A stretch of 64,000 nt of DNA from Flavobacterium hydatis (GTDB lineage Bacteria > Bacteroidota > Bacteroidia > Flavobacteriales > Flavobacteriaceae). The position numbers were made by a program, and so were the translations under genes. The stretch covers positions 186,001 to 250,000 of the forward strand of contig NZ_JPRM01000003.1 in assembly GCF_000737695.1 (NCBI RefSeq), given 5' to 3'. Below the pieces are notes generated by a model that saw only the letters and a program-made list of their open reading frames with translations, ran no database searches and had not been told where the DNA came from. Below are positions 8,991 through 18,654 of this stretch, piece by piece (the stretch's first letter is position 1; each line of letters opens with the position of its first letter).

Positions 8991-9167
8991 TTAACCGCAA
9001 AACGCGCTAAGGTTTACGCAAAGTGCGCAAAGCTTAATCTATAAAATAACTTTGCGAACTTTGCGGTTTTGTCTTTGTGAACTTTGCGGTTAATTTCCTT
9101 GCCACAGATTAAAAGGATTTAAAAGCTTTGTTAACCTTGCATAAACCTTAGCGCCCTTTGCGGTTAA
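8991..9167. repeat. Dispersed TTTGCG-type repeat with terminal inverted repeats, 177 bp
   Basis: The element begins TTAACCGCAAAACGCGCTAA and ends TAGCGCCCTTTGCGGTTAA, which is nearly the reverse complement of the start. The match of about 30 bp continues inward with a few differences. Several internal copies of AACTTTGCG occur in both orientations. A shorter relative lies at 36794-36895. It fills most of the 416-bp gap between PBP1A and the CoA-transferase genes. There is no ORF inside, so it is either a MITE-like or a REP-like element. Confidence 0.65.
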
Positions 9168-9291
9168 TCATCTTTGTTATTGAATTATATTCGACAAATT
9201 ACCTTGTAGATTTATTTTTTACGAAATCGTTATAATTTAATCTAAAATTGGTATTTTTATCAAAAATATACGTCAATACAAGACAAATAAT

Positions 9292-9993
9292 ATGATTAGT
9301 AAAAAAGTCAACACAGTTCAGGAAGCAATTCAAGGAATCAAAAACGACATGACAATTATGTTTGGCGGATTTGGTTTATGTGGTATTCCAGAAAACACTA
9401 TTGCCGAATTGGTAAAAACAGAAACCTCAGGTCTTACTTGCATCTCTAATAATGCAGGTGTCGATGATTTTGGTTTGGGATTATTATTGCAAAAAAAGCA
9501 AATCAAGAAAATGATTTCTTCTTATGTAGGTGAGAATGCCGAATTCGAACGTCAGATGCTTTCAGGAGAATTAGATGTCGAACTTATTCCGCAAGGAACA
9601 TTAGCTGAACGTTGTCGTGCAGCACAAGCCGGAATCCCAGCTTTTTTTACGCCTGCAGGATACGGAACCGAAGTTGCCGAAGGTAAAGAAGTTCGCGAGT
9701 TCAACGGAAAAATGCATATTATGGAACACGCTTTTAAAGCTGACTTTGCTATTGTAAAAGCATGGAAAGGTGATGAAGCTGGTAATCTTATCTTTAAAGG
9801 AACAGCCAGAAACTTTAATTCTTGTATGGCTGGTGCAGCAAAAATAACAATTGCCGAAGTAGAAGAACTAGTTCCCGTTGGAACTTTAGATCCAAATCAA
9901 ATTCATATTCCAGGAATCATGGTACAACGTATCTTTCAAGGAGAAAAATTTGAAAAAAGAATTGAGCAACGAACTGTTAGAGTGAAGAATTAG
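9292..9993 (+). CDS. scoA: 3-oxoacid CoA-transferase subunit A
   Basis: The 233-residue product has the subunit A signature of class I CoA-transferases, including the glycine-rich [11 protein letters not shown] near residue 24 and [11 protein letters not shown]. With subunit B it transfers CoA from succinyl-CoA to acetoacetate or another 3-oxoacid, a cytosolic step of ketone-body and branched amino-acid breakdown. Length matches the family. Subunit B follows after a 109-bp spacer that is AT-rich and contains the direct repeat TTGRCACATTAAAAA twice. Substrate (acetoacetate, 3-oxoadipate or other) cannot be fixed from sequence. Confidence 0.9.
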   Translation: MISKKVNTVQEAIQGIKNDMTIMFGGFGLCGIPENTIAELVKTETSGLTCISNNAGVDDFGLGLLLQKKQIKKMISSYVGENAEFERQMLSGELDVELIPQGTLAERCRAAQAGIPAFFTPAGYGTEVAEGKEVREFNGKMHIMEHAFKADFAIVKAWKGDEAGNLIFKGTARNFNSCMAGAAKITIAEVEELVPVGTLDPNQIHIPGIMVQRIFQGEKFEKRIEQRTVRVKN

Positions 9994-10102
9994 ATAATTG
10001 AGATAATAAGACAATTAGATAATTCTCTACAGAATGTTTTAAATTTTCTAATTATCAAATTGACTAATTGGCACATTAAAAAAATTGACACATTAAAAAG
10101 AT

Positions 10103-10759
10103 ATGTTAACAAAAGAAGATATTGCAAAACGAATTGCACAAGAACTTAAAGACCGTTATTTCGTGAATTTAGGTATCGGAATACCAACATTGGTAGCAAA
10201 CTATATCCCAAAAGGAATTGACGTTGAATTTCAAAGTGAAAACGGCGTTCTGGGAATGGGACCGTTTCCTTTTGAAGGAGAAGAAGATGCAGATGTTATT
10301 AATGCAGGAAAACAAACTATTACAACTCTTCCCGGAGCTAGTTTCTTTGATTCTGCTTTTAGTTTTGGAATGATTCGTAGCCAAAAAGTAGATTTAACTA
10401 TCCTTGGTGCTATGGAGGTTTCTGAAAATGGAGATATTGCCAACTGGAAGATTCCTGGCAAAATGGTAAAAGGAATGGGCGGAGCAATGGATTTAGTGGC
10501 TTCTGCCGAAAATATTATCGTTGCAATGATGCACGTAAACAAAGCTGGCGAATCTAAAATATTAAAAAAATGTAGCTTACCATTAACCGGTGTTGGCTGT
10601 GTAAAGAAAGTTGTAACTGAATTGGCTGTTTTAGAAATAACTCCAAAAGGCTTTAAACTTTTAGAACGCGCTCCCGGAGTTTCTGTAGAACATATTATTG
10701 CTTCAACTGAAGCAAATTTGATAATTGAAGGTGAAATTCCCGAGATGATTATCGATTAA
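10103..10759 (+). CDS. scoB: 3-oxoacid CoA-transferase subunit B
   Basis: The 218-residue product carries the catalytic motif SENGVLGMGP, where Glu46 forms the glutamyl-CoA thioester. It also has the N-terminal VNLGIGIPTLVANY and the later GGAMDLVASA segments of the B subunit. It follows subunit A in the same direction and is closed by a strong terminator, so the pair forms a two-gene unit. Together they make the complete heterodimeric enzyme. Nothing is unusual in length or active site. Confidence 0.92.
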   Translation: MLTKEDIAKRIAQELKDRYFVNLGIGIPTLVANYIPKGIDVEFQSENGVLGMGPFPFEGEEDADVINAGKQTITTLPGASFFDSAFSFGMIRSQKVDLTILGAMEVSENGDIANWKIPGKMVKGMGGAMDLVASAENIIVAMMHVNKAGESKILKKCSLPLTGVGCVKKVVTELAVLEITPKGFKLLERAPGVSVEHIIASTEANLIIEGEIPEMIID

Positions 10760-10784
10760 CACTTTTTTTTTAAAGAATACACAC

Positions 10785-10819
10785 AAAAGGCTAACACATA
10801 AAAAATGTTAGCCTTTTTT
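10785..10819 (+). terminator. Terminator after the CoA-transferase genes
   Basis: The 12-bp stem AAAAGGCTAACA (10785-10796) / TGTTAGCCTTTT (10806-10817) with a 9-base loop runs into a T tract. Confidence 0.85.
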
Positions 10820-11132
10820 CTGTCATAGCTTATTCTGCCTAGCAGCAACATATATTCTGCAACACTATCAACATCAACGAGTTAACAACAAAGTAAAACA
10901 TTACAAATCAATAATATAATAATAAAAACAGGTTTTTTCTGATGATTGTTTTTAATTTGTTAATATTTAATAATTATTTAACAACAATTGTTGCATTTTA
11001 TCGATTAATGGAAATTATGTTAATTTATTTAACAAAATGTTTATATTTTTATAACAAATTAAAGTATTTACCTACACGCTTTAATTGCTATACAAACTAA
11101 TAATTAAATTAACATTAAACCCCAAATCGATT
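10820..11132. other. 313-bp AT-rich leader of the M4 peptidase gene
   Basis: This is very AT-rich sequence with runs such as TTAATATTTAATAATTATTT and no ORF. It presumably carries the promoter and 5' leader of the secreted peptidase gene. I could not find a TANNTTTGC match, so the promoter is not assigned. Confidence 0.4.
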
Positions 11133-13910
11133 ATGAAAAGTACATTACCCAAAATTGCCACAACAACCGCTGTTGTGCTTACATTCTCTTTATCGGCATT
11201 TGCGCAAATAACGGATAAGCGTGTAAGCCAAAAAAATGTATCCGAAAACGGACAACCAAGTCTAATCACCTTTAGCGACAAATCGACCTACAAAGGGTCT
11301 GATTCTCAAAAGGTGTTTCAGGATCAATTAGGACTAAAGGAAAACCAATCCTTTGCAAGAGTTAAAACCGAATCTGACCCACAAGGTTATACTCACGAAA
11401 AATTCCAATTGTATGAGCAAGGTATTAAAGTAGAATTTGCAAACTACACCTTACACTCTAAAGATGGCAAATTAGTTTCTATGAATGGTGAGTATTACAA
11501 CATCAACAAAGTAACTACAAAACCAAAACTTTCAGCTCAAGATGCTCTTAATAGAGCGATTAGCTACACAGGCGCTAAACAATATTTATGGGAAAATCCT
11601 CAAGATGCCAAAGAAATTGGTTATGAAAAACCAAAAGGCGAACTAGTGTTTTTACCTGCGATGGAAGATCAAGGTACTAACAGAACAACCGACAAGGTTC
11701 GTTTAGCCTATAAATTTGACATTTACGCAACAAATCCTGTAAGTAGAGGGGATTTATACATAGATGCAGAAAACGGCCAGGTATTGTTCTATAATGCAAC
11801 TATAAAACATCTTGGAGAGCATGCTCATGGCAGCAAGTCAAAATCGACTAATGTTGATGCAAAAAACCTAAAAGAAGTTGTTGATTCTAAAATGGCTTTT
11901 GTTGCAGCAAATGCAGCTACACGTTATAGCGGAACTCAAGTAATTCAAACTACTTTAAGCGGATCTTCATATATACTTGCAGATGCAACAAGAGGTTTAG
12001 GTATAAACACGTATAATATGAAAAAAGGAACTAGTTATACGGCTGCTGTAAATTTTACAGATGCTGATAATAACTGGACAGCTGCTGAGTATGCAAATGC
12101 AAATAAAGACAATGGTGCACTAGATGCGCATTGGGGAGCCGAAAAAACGTATGACTATTGGTCAGCAGTTCATGGCAGAAATAGTTTTAATAATGCTGGG
12201 GCAGTCATAAAAAGCTATGTACATTACAGTAATGCATACGATAATGCATATTGGGATGGTAGCGTAATGACTTATGGCGACGGAAGCGGAACTTATTTTG
12301 ATATTTTAACTGCTATAGATGTTGCTGGTCACGAAATTGGTCATGCCGTTTGTACTTATACAGCAAACTTAGCTTACCAAAAAGAATCTGGTGCGATGAA
12401 TGAAGGTTTCTCAGATATCTGGGGAGCATGTATTGAGTATTATGCAGCACCTACTAAATCAACTTGGTTAGTTGGAGAAGATATCGAAAGAAGAGCAGGA
12501 CATCTTGCTTTACGTTCTATGAGCAACCCTAAATCTGAAGGTCAGCCAGATACTTATGGTGGTACAAACTGGAAAGTTATTAATTGTGGAACTCCTACTC
12601 AAGCTAATGATTATTGCGGTGTTCATACAAATTCTGGTGTTTTAAACCATTGGTTTTACATTCTGTCTGTAGGTAAGACAGGAACAAATGACATTGGTAG
12701 TTCTTATAGTGTAACAGGAATTACAATCGATAAAGCTGCAAAAATCGCTTATCGTTTAGAAAGCGTTTATCTTACTGCTAATTCTACTTTTGCAAATGCA
12801 AGAACCTCAGGAATACAATCAGCTATTGATTTATATGGCGCTGGATCTGCAGAGGTTATTGCTACAACAAATGCATTTTATGCTGTAGGTGTTGGAGCTG
12901 CTTACTCAGGTTCTACAGATACAGTTGCTCCAACTGCTCCTACTGCACTTGCAGCTTCTGGTACAACTGGAACAACTACTAATTTATCATGGACTGCTGC
13001 AACAGATAACGTAGCCGTAACTGGATATGATATTTACGAAGGAACAACTCTTAAAGGCTCATCTACAACTACAAGCTATACTGTAACTGGATTAACAGCT
13101 TTAACAGCTTATAACTTTAGCGTAAAAGCTAAAGATGCTGCAGGAAATGTTTCTCCAGCAAGTAACACTGTAAATGTAACAACGCTTGCTAATACAATTA
13201 GCTATTGTGCATCTCAAGGAAACAATACTGCCGACGAAAAAATTGGTAAAGTAGTATTTGGTACAATCAGCAATACCTCAACAGGAACAGCTGGTTATGA
13301 AAACTTTACTGCTATCTCTACAAATGCTGCAAGAGGAACTGCTTATACAATTACAATAACTCCTTCTTGGACATCTACGGTTTACAGTGAAGGTTATGCT
13401 GTTTTTATAGATTACAACCAAGATGGTGATTTTGCAGATTCAGGTGAAACAGTTTGGACAAAAGCAACATCTACTACAACTCCTGTAACTGGAACAATTA
13501 CAATTCCAGCTGCTGCCACTCTTGGAACTACAAGATTAAGAGTTGCTATGAAATACAACGGAATCCCAACTTCTTGTGAGGCTTTCTCTTATGGTCAAGT
13601 AGAAGATTACTCTGTAAACATTACAGCTGCTGGTCCGATTGTATCTCCAGAAGTGATTGCAGGATTAGTAGAAACTAATGATAATGCAAGTTTTGCTTTA
13701 TATCCAAATCCTGTTGACAATGAATTGAATGTTTCATTAGCAAAAAGCGATGGAGCTACTTTCAGGATTACAAATAATCTTGGACAACAAGTAAATTCAG
13801 GACAATTAAGCGGAACTTCTATAGATGTAAGCAGATTAAATACTGGTATTTACATCATAGAATTAAATAACGGCGGAAAAAGAATCGTTAAGAAATTCGT
13901 TAAGAAATAA
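11133..13910 (+). CDS. Secreted M4 (thermolysin-family) metallopeptidase with T9SS type A sorting domain
   Basis: I place the start at the ATG at 11133 because it begins a good signal peptide (cleavage after AFA); the frame opens 48 bases earlier. Of 925 residues, about 45-215 form the FTP/PepSY propeptide. The catalytic domain has HEIGH at 400-404, the third zinc ligand in [10 protein letters not shown] (Glu424) and the downstream [15 protein letters not shown] fibronectin type III domain follows at about 600-687, then a GEVED domain at about 690-830. The last 75 residues are a T9SS type A sorting domain ([14 protein letters not shown]... [21 protein letters not shown]). It should be exported by Sec, activated by propeptide removal and secreted through the type IX system. 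It is monocistronic with its own terminator. Confidence 0.95.
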   Translation: MKSTLPKIATTTAVVLTFSLSAFAQITDKRVSQKNVSENGQPSLITFSDKSTYKGSDSQKVFQDQLGLKENQSFARVKTESDPQGYTHEKFQLYEQGIKVEFANYTLHSKDGKLVSMNGEYYNINKVTTKPKLSAQDALNRAISYTGAKQYLWENPQDAKEIGYEKPKGELVFLPAMEDQGTNRTTDKVRLAYKFDIYATNPVSRGDLYIDAENGQVLFYNATIKHLGEHAHGSKSKSTNVDAKNLKEVVDSKMAFVAANAATRYSGTQVIQTTLSGSSYILADATRGLGINTYNMKKGTSYTAAVNFTDADNNWTAAEYANANKDNGALDAHWGAEKTYDYWSAVHGRNSFNNAGAVIKSYVHYSNAYDNAYWDGSVMTYGDGSGTYFDILTAIDVAGHEIGHAVCTYTANLAYQKESGAMNEGFSDIWGACIEYYAAPTKSTWLVGEDIERRAGHLALRSMSNPKSEGQPDTYGGTNWKVINCGTPTQANDYCGVHTNSGVLNHWFYILSVGKTGTNDIGSSYSVTGITIDKAAKIAYRLESVYLTANSTFANARTSGIQSAIDLYGAGSAEVIATTNAFYAVGVGAAYSGSTDTVAPTAPTALAASGTTGTTTNLSWTAATDNVAVTGYDIYEGTTLKGSSTTTSYTVTGLTALTAYNFSVKAKDAAGNVSPASNTVNVTTLANTISYCASQGNNTADEKIGKVVFGTISNTSTGTAGYENFTAISTNAARGTAYTITITPSWTSTVYSEGYAVFIDYNQDGDFADSGETVWTKATSTTTPVTGTITIPAAATLGTTRLRVAMKYNGIPTSCEAFSYGQVEDYSVNITAAGPIVSPEVIAGLVETNDNASFALYPNPVDNELNVSLAKSDGATFRITNNLGQQVNSGQLSGTSIDVSRLNTGIYIIELNNGGKRIVKKFVKK

Positions 13911-13931
13911 ATTGTTGCTTACTAAAAACGG

Positions 13932-13960
13932 AAAAGCCTCGCAATGTGCGAGGCTTTTTT
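13932..13960. terminator. Bidirectional terminator between convergent genes
   Basis: AAAAGCCTCGCA and TGCGAGGCTTTT form a 12-bp stem around a 3-base loop with A and T tracts on either side. It serves the peptidase gene on the plus strand and abuts the stop of the minus-strand lipoprotein gene at 13960. Confidence 0.88.
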
Positions 13961-14712
13961 TATTCTGCAAATTGAGGATAAAATTCATTAAAAGTAATGT
14001 CTTTTTTCCAGTACACCTTTTCCTTTGGGGTCAACAATCGTTTTTCCCATTTATTGTTTTTCAAATGAAATACGATAGAATCCGAATGTTCAACGGTTCC
14101 CATATCTTCATCATTAACATCTTCTTTTCCGCCGTAAGAAACTCTTTTGCTATAAAAAGAAACTGGTTCATTTTTAGGATTTATTCCTCCAAATTCTAAC
14201 CAACTTCCCCAACCACCGTCACTCATAGAGTCCCAGTCGTGTACAAGCTGTACCTTATTATTTTTTAGATAATACAAATAGTTTTGTCGATTATATCCGC
14301 AAGCTTCATAACCAATACTGATATGGATAAAAGGTGATACCGTAGCATTGTCCTCATCTGATAAACCATATGTAGCACCCCAACCCGAACCTTCGGTAAA
14401 TGAGTCAATGGTAACTTTCTCAGAACCAACTTTTGTTTTATTAGTAAAGAAATCAAGTCTGTATTGAACAGTTATTAGACTGTCTTTATCCATTTTCTTA
14501 TCTAAAAGAGAAGCTAAAACATAGTTACTCGCTCCTATTTCTTCATTCCCAGAAATATAAATCGTATCTATTTTTGGGGTAGTCCTGTTAAATGCTGGCT
14601 TTGCAGTCATTTCTTTTTTGTCTTCCTTGGTCCACTTTGGACCTACTGTTGCTGGTTCTTTTTTACAACTTACCAGAGCCAACAAAAACAACGTAATGTA
14701 AATTCTATTCAT
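13960..14712 (-). CDS. Putative lipoprotein, 250 aa
   Basis: The N terminus MNRIYITLFLLALVSCKKEP is a typical flavobacterial lipoprotein signal with the modified Cys at residue 16. The remaining 235 residues are beta-rich and contain GWGATYGLSDEDN, a Cys in YEACGYN and HDWDSMSDGGWGSW. I do not recognise the family. It lies 16 bases downstream of a possible 25-residue membrane peptide gene and in the same direction as the SpmAB-like gene, so the three may share a transcript. Confidence 0.65.
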   Translation of the reverse strand: MNRIYITLFLLALVSCKKEPATVGPKWTKEDKKEMTAKPAFNRTTPKIDTIYISGNEEIGASNYVLASLLDKKMDKDSLITVQYRLDFFTNKTKVGSEKVTIDSFTEGSGWGATYGLSDEDNATVSPFIHISIGYEACGYNRQNYLYYLKNNKVQLVHDWDSMSDGGWGSWLEFGGINPKNEPVSFYSKRVSYGGKEDVNDEDMGTVEHSDSIVFHLKNNKWEKRLLTPKEKVYWKKDITFNEFYPQFAE

Positions 14713-14728
14713 ATTAATCGACTAACGT

Positions 14729-14806
14729 TTAAGCTAATAGACTCGTAATTAAAAAAAGCAACATTAGTGCAATTGCAATGTATTTGGTGTATTTACTAAT
14801 TCTCAT
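14729..14806 (-). CDS. Possible 25-residue single-pass membrane peptide
   Basis: An ATG at 14806 opens a 25-codon frame ending in TAA. It encodes MRISKYTKYIAIAL followed by MLLFLITSLLA. The composition is a positively charged N terminus followed by one continuous hydrophobic segment of about 17 residues, as in small membrane proteins. It fits exactly in the gap between the SpmAB-like gene (42 bases upstream) and the lipoprotein gene (16 bases downstream), in their direction. Such a short frame can arise by chance, so coding status is uncertain. A leader or small regulatory membrane peptide are the possible roles. Confidence 0.35.
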   Translation of the reverse strand: MRISKYTKYIAIALMLLFLITSLLA

Positions 14807-14848
14807 ACTGTTTTATATTTATATAATTTTTAATTTAAATTCTACTTA

Positions 14849-16288
14849 TTAAAAAAACCAACTCGCCACAAATATAGCTGTAATCACACAAATTACATCA
14901 ACCAAAAGCATAGTTCCTAAAGCGTAACGGGTATTTTTTATGTTTACTGACCCGAAGTAAACCGCAATTACGTAAAAAGTACTTTCGGCACTACATTGAA
15001 AAATACTACTCAACCTTCCAGTCATAGAATCTGCTCCAAAAGTATTCATCGAGTCAATTAAGAATCCACGTGAACCTGCTGAACTAAAAGGACGAAGCAT
15101 TGCAACTGGCAACGCATCGGTGATTTCTTTACTCACTCCCATATTCGAGAAAATGAATGCAATCCAGTGGCTAATAATTTCAAACAAACCACTGTTTCTA
15201 AATAATGAAATAGCCACTAACATTCCTAAAACGTAAGGAAAAATTGTAACTCCTGTTTTAACACCATTATTTGCTCCTACTACAAATGCATCAAAAACGG
15301 TAGTGTCTGCAGCAATAAATTTTTTCTCATGTCTAAGCGAGAAAACCAACGTAAACCCAATGATTGCAAACAATATTAAGCCTGAAAGATTTGATGTGAA
15401 GAAGTTTTTACCAATTAAATCTAAACTATTTACATAGAATAAAAGTCCAACAATGGCAGCAATCATAACCATCAAGCCTAAAACTAAAGAAGCACTTTTG
15501 AAATTGATTTTTTGTTTGATTCCAACAATCAAAAAAGCAGCAATTGTTCCGATAAAAGAGGTAATAATACAAGGCAACATAACATCGGCTGGATTTGTTG
15601 CGCCAGCGGCAGCACGATACCCGATGATAGAAGTTGCTATTAATGTAAGACCCGATGCATGCAAACACATAAACATAATTTGAGCATCGCTGGCTTTATC
15701 TTTTTCTGGATTTATTTCTTGCAAACTCTCCATTGCTTTAAGACCAAATGGTGTGGCAGCAGAATCTAATCCTAAGAAGTTTGCCGCAAAATTTAAGGTC
15801 ATATACGAAATCGACGGGTGATTTTTCGGGATACTAGGAAAGACTTTTACGAATACTGGGCTCAAGCCTTTTGCTAGTTTTCCTGACGCTCCAGAAATGA
15901 TTAAAAGCTCCATTAATCCGCAGAAAAACGCCAAATAAGCAATAAGCGGAAGAATTAAATCGACCAAAGTGCTTTTACAAGTTGGCAATAAACCGTCTGA
16001 TTTTTGAACTCCGCTAAAAATCTTTACCGTTTTGTTTTTATAAACATAGGTCGTATCAGCATTAGCCTCATCACGATTGATGATAATAGTGTTGTCTGGT
16101 GCATTTTTAATACTATCTCTGATAAAAACAGGAACTTGATCAATATACTTTTCAGAGATTAAAACAGGCTCGTCTTTCTTACCATTCAATACATAATCAA
16201 TAGTATATGTATTACCAGTAAACAAACTGATTACAATAAAAGCAATTGACGAAATAAATATCGCTAGCCAAAATCTACTTAACACCAT
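14849..16288 (-). CDS. Nucleoside-recognition (Gate) domain membrane protein, SpmA-SpmB fusion type
   Basis: The start at 16288 (MVLSRFWLAIFISSIAFIVISLF) begins with a transmembrane helix; the longer frame from 16336 adds an unlikely AT-rich tail. The 479-residue protein has two Gate-type halves, the first around GLMELLIISGASGKLAKGLSPVF and DSAATPFGLKAM, the second around VVGANNGVKTGVTIFPYVLGMLVAI and RPFSSAGSRGF. In Bacillus these halves are the separate spore maturation proteins SpmA and SpmB; Bacteroidota, which do not sporulate, carry a single fused protein of unknown transport role. About 10 membrane segments are expected. An extracytoplasmic stretch with DRDSIKNAPDNT-like sequence sits after the first helix. 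Confidence 0.85.
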   Translation of the reverse strand: MVLSRFWLAIFISSIAFIVISLFTGNTYTIDYVLNGKKDEPVLISEKYIDQVPVFIRDSIKNAPDNTIIINRDEANADTTYVYKNKTVKIFSGVQKSDGLLPTCKSTLVDLILPLIAYLAFFCGLMELLIISGASGKLAKGLSPVFVKVFPSIPKNHPSISYMTLNFAANFLGLDSAATPFGLKAMESLQEINPEKDKASDAQIMFMCLHASGLTLIATSIIGYRAAAGATNPADVMLPCIITSFIGTIAAFLIVGIKQKINFKSASLVLGLMVMIAAIVGLLFYVNSLDLIGKNFFTSNLSGLILFAIIGFTLVFSLRHEKKFIAADTTVFDAFVVGANNGVKTGVTIFPYVLGMLVAISLFRNSGLFEIISHWIAFIFSNMGVSKEITDALPVAMLRPFSSAGSRGFLIDSMNTFGADSMTGRLSSIFQCSAESTFYVIAVYFGSVNIKNTRYALGTMLLVDVICVITAIFVASWFF

Positions 16289-16613
16289 AATTATATATTT
16301 TTTGTAAATGTAATTATTTAGCAATAAAATGCACAACCATTTTACTGATGAAACTCGAAGTATTTGTTATAGATTGAAAAATATTATTCAATTTTATATG
16401 ACATTCCGATGAGATTAAAAACTACGAACTATGAATTATTGCTATAAATAGCAAACTCTTAAAGGAGTTTTTTTAGCTTACGTGAAGCATGACATCTAAT
16501 AGAAACCATCAAATATTTACTATAAATCCCCTGAAAACAAAGCGACTACACAAAACGCAACAATACTGCATTAATATTTTTGTGATAACAGTATATAAAA
16601 CTACCGCTAATAT
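16289..16613. other. 325-bp intergenic region
   Basis: No gene was found. A weak hairpin with arms AAACTC (16453-16458) and GAGTTT (16465-16470) followed by TTTTT points in the plus direction, where no gene ends. The region must contain the promoter of the SpmAB-like gene and the 3' side of the AlkZ-like gene. Confidence 0.4.
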
Positions 16614-17687
16614 TTACTCAATAACAATTTTAGTCTCGAGATAATTTTCAAAAGATCTAATACCATCAAACAGTGCATTCTTTTTAGCATTTTCGGTTTC
16701 ATGAAAAAATTGTGTATTTATTTTTGCATGATCTTTTTTGATGGTTCTTTTCCAAGTTCCGATGACTTTCCCGTTTTCTAGAATAATTGGTCTAAAAATA
16801 CCATTATTGGTAAATGCCTTCGATTGATGTTCTTGTGAAATAGAGACTTCTCGCGTTTTATACGAAATTAGAATCTCATCGAATGCGGGAAGAAAGTGTA
16901 CGCTTTCGCAAAAGTTATCCTCATCGGTGAAATTTGTTCCAAACCAGTATTGTTGATTGTCAATTTCAACCGAGTTCAGTTCCGACTCAATCGAACTAAT
17001 AACCTGTTTACAAACTGTAGGCGCAAAACCTGACCACCACGAAAAGTCTAATAACGTTGCAGGTCCGTGACTTTCAAAATAACGCTTGGCTAATTTGGCC
17101 AAAGCCTCATCTTTAGATAATTTCGTTTTTGGCTTTGCAACTCTTTCATCCAGTAAGGCATACGTTATTTGTTTGCCTTTCATTCTTCCATTACAAACTA
17201 AACCAACCGATTCTGCGTACATCATGATAGGACCGCTCAAAGAATCATCGCTAGAAACCTTATTGATATTAAGTTCCTGCATAATTTCATCACGAGTTAG
17301 ATGATTATTACCTGCCAATATCTTTTCGATAGATGCATTGATCTGGTCAAATTTCTTAGTATCATATCCATATTTTTTGACATAAGAAGCGACAATACGT
17401 TTCACTTGAGGTCCTGAAACATCAAGCATCCAATGAATATCTTCTGCTGCGACAAAATGCCAGGTTGGGCGCAAGATATGTGTTCGGATAATTTCTGCAG
17501 AATTTATAGCTTCTTCTATTGCTTTTTCGGTAGCATCGCAACGGGAACCTATCGCCCACTTTGCCATTGCATAATCCTGAGCTTGCATCGCACCTAAATG
17601 ATGCACAATATCTTGCGGAGAACTTGGTGTGTTTTTATACAGTTTTTGAGAAACTAACCGATGATGTGAAATTTCCTGATGTGTCAT
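16614..17687 (-). CDS. Winged-helix (HTH_42) protein, AlkZ/YcaQ-like DNA glycosylase family
   Basis: The 357-residue protein begins with the family pattern LVSQKLYKN...DIVHHLGAMQAQDYAMAKWAIG. Its Q35-A-Q37 matches the catalytic QxQ motif of AlkZ and YcaQ, glycosylases that unhook interstrand crosslinks or remove bulky N-alkyl adducts. ILRPTWHFVA and the later SWWSGF and HFLPAFDEILISY segments are also typical. Family members have three tandem winged-helix domains, and the length fits. The neighbours are a PolB-type exonuclease and an O6-alkylguanine methyltransferase in the same direction, which supports a DNA repair role. The exact adduct is unknown. Confidence 0.82.
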   Translation of the reverse strand: MTHQEISHHRLVSQKLYKNTPSSPQDIVHHLGAMQAQDYAMAKWAIGSRCDATEKAIEEAINSAEIIRTHILRPTWHFVAAEDIHWMLDVSGPQVKRIVASYVKKYGYDTKKFDQINASIEKILAGNNHLTRDEIMQELNINKVSSDDSLSGPIMMYAESVGLVCNGRMKGKQITYALLDERVAKPKTKLSKDEALAKLAKRYFESHGPATLLDFSWWSGFAPTVCKQVISSIESELNSVEIDNQQYWFGTNFTDEDNFCESVHFLPAFDEILISYKTREVSISQEHQSKAFTNNGIFRPIILENGKVIGTWKRTIKKDHAKINTQFFHETENAKKNALFDGIRSFENYLETKIVIE

Positions 17688-17771
17688 TCCTAAAACATTA
17701 AAATCTTATAAATTATGTAAGTCCACTTAAACTTAGAACCTCTGTAACTTTGCGCCTTAGTTCCTTAAAAA

Positions 17772-18485
17772 TTAAACATGAATAATTTCATCATCAATCA
17801 ATAAATCTTCTCGTCGTAAACGCAGAAAAATCTGGGCTACAGCAATCGTATCTTTTTCGCAATAGGTTACGATTCTGTCAATGTCTTTCTCAACATAAAA
17901 AACATGTCCTACCTGACTTCCGTCGATATCTCCTTTTGGAGAAGGAACTCCCAAGATTTTAGTCAATAATTTCAGAGAGGTAAAATGCTTATAATCACCA
18001 AACTTCCAAAGTTCCAACGTATCTAGATGTGGAATTTCCCACGGTTTTTTCCCAAATAAGTTCAATTTGTCTGGAATTGCAATTTGGTTGATAATCATAC
18101 GTCTGGCGATAAACGGAATATCAAATTCCTTTGCATTATGTCCGCACAAAACGTGGTACGGTTTATTGTAATGGTTGTTTAGTAAGTTATTGAAGTCTTT
18201 CAGGATTTTTACCTCATCACCGAAAAACGATGTTACTCTAAAATTTCGGACATCGCCTTTGATGGTAAAATACCCAACAGAAATACAAACAATCTTACCA
18301 AACTCTGCCCAAATTCCGGCACGATCATAAAATTCTTCGGCGGTAAAGTCTTCTTTACGCTGATATTGTGTTTTGTGTTCCCAAAGTTCTTTCATCTCAT
18401 CATCTAGTTCTCCAAAATCGGCTGTTTCGGGAACGGTTTCTATATCTAGAAAAAGGATGTTGTTTAGGTTTATTTTTTCAATCAT
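17772..18485 (-). CDS. 3'-5' exonuclease, DNA polymerase B exonuclease-like (DNA_pol_B_exo2)
   Basis: The 237-residue protein has the three DnaQ-like exonuclease motifs. These are LDIETVPE (Asp14, Glu16), the motif II region LCGHNAKEFDIPF near residue 115, and motif III YCEKDTIAVAQIF near residue 212 with the YxxxD arrangement. ELWKFGDYKHFTSLKLLTKILG is also conserved in this small stand-alone family. The predicted role is proofreading or repair nuclease activity on DNA or RNA 3' ends. The upstream spacer is a low-complexity array of TTAGA words. It is separated from the AlkZ-like gene by 84 bases. Confidence 0.85.
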   Translation of the reverse strand: MIEKINLNNILFLDIETVPETADFGELDDEMKELWEHKTQYQRKEDFTAEEFYDRAGIWAEFGKIVCISVGYFTIKGDVRNFRVTSFFGDEVKILKDFNNLLNNHYNKPYHVLCGHNAKEFDIPFIARRMIINQIAIPDKLNLFGKKPWEIPHLDTLELWKFGDYKHFTSLKLLTKILGVPSPKGDIDGSQVGHVFYVEKDIDRIVTYCEKDTIAVAQIFLRLRREDLLIDDEIIHV

Positions 18486-18494
18486 TATTTTATT

Positions 18495-18560
18495 TTAGAC
18501 TTACTTAGATTGTTAGACATACTTAGACTTCTTAGAATCATAAATTCTTAGATATTTAGA
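18495..18560. repeat. Degenerate short-word array (TTAGAC/TTAGAT)
   Basis: Seven or more copies of TTAGA-containing words follow one another in the gap upstream of the minus-strand exonuclease gene. Spacing is 6-9 bases. It belongs to a class of word arrays seen at several other gene borders in this window. Confidence 0.5.
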
Positions 18561-18654
18561 CTGTTTTAAAAATCTTTTAAAACTAATTCATCGCCTGTAT
18601 AAATGTACTTAAATTTTGACACTTTCAAAATTCGTAAAATTAATCATGGGCAAA

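Noticed and set aside
13960..14712. Lipoprotein as a T9SS or gliding component
   Set aside because: It has a lipobox but no recognised gliding family pattern; no reason to assign function.
16453..16475. Plus-strand terminator-like hairpin
   Set aside because: The stem is only 6 bp and no plus-strand gene precedes it; left in the intergenic note only.
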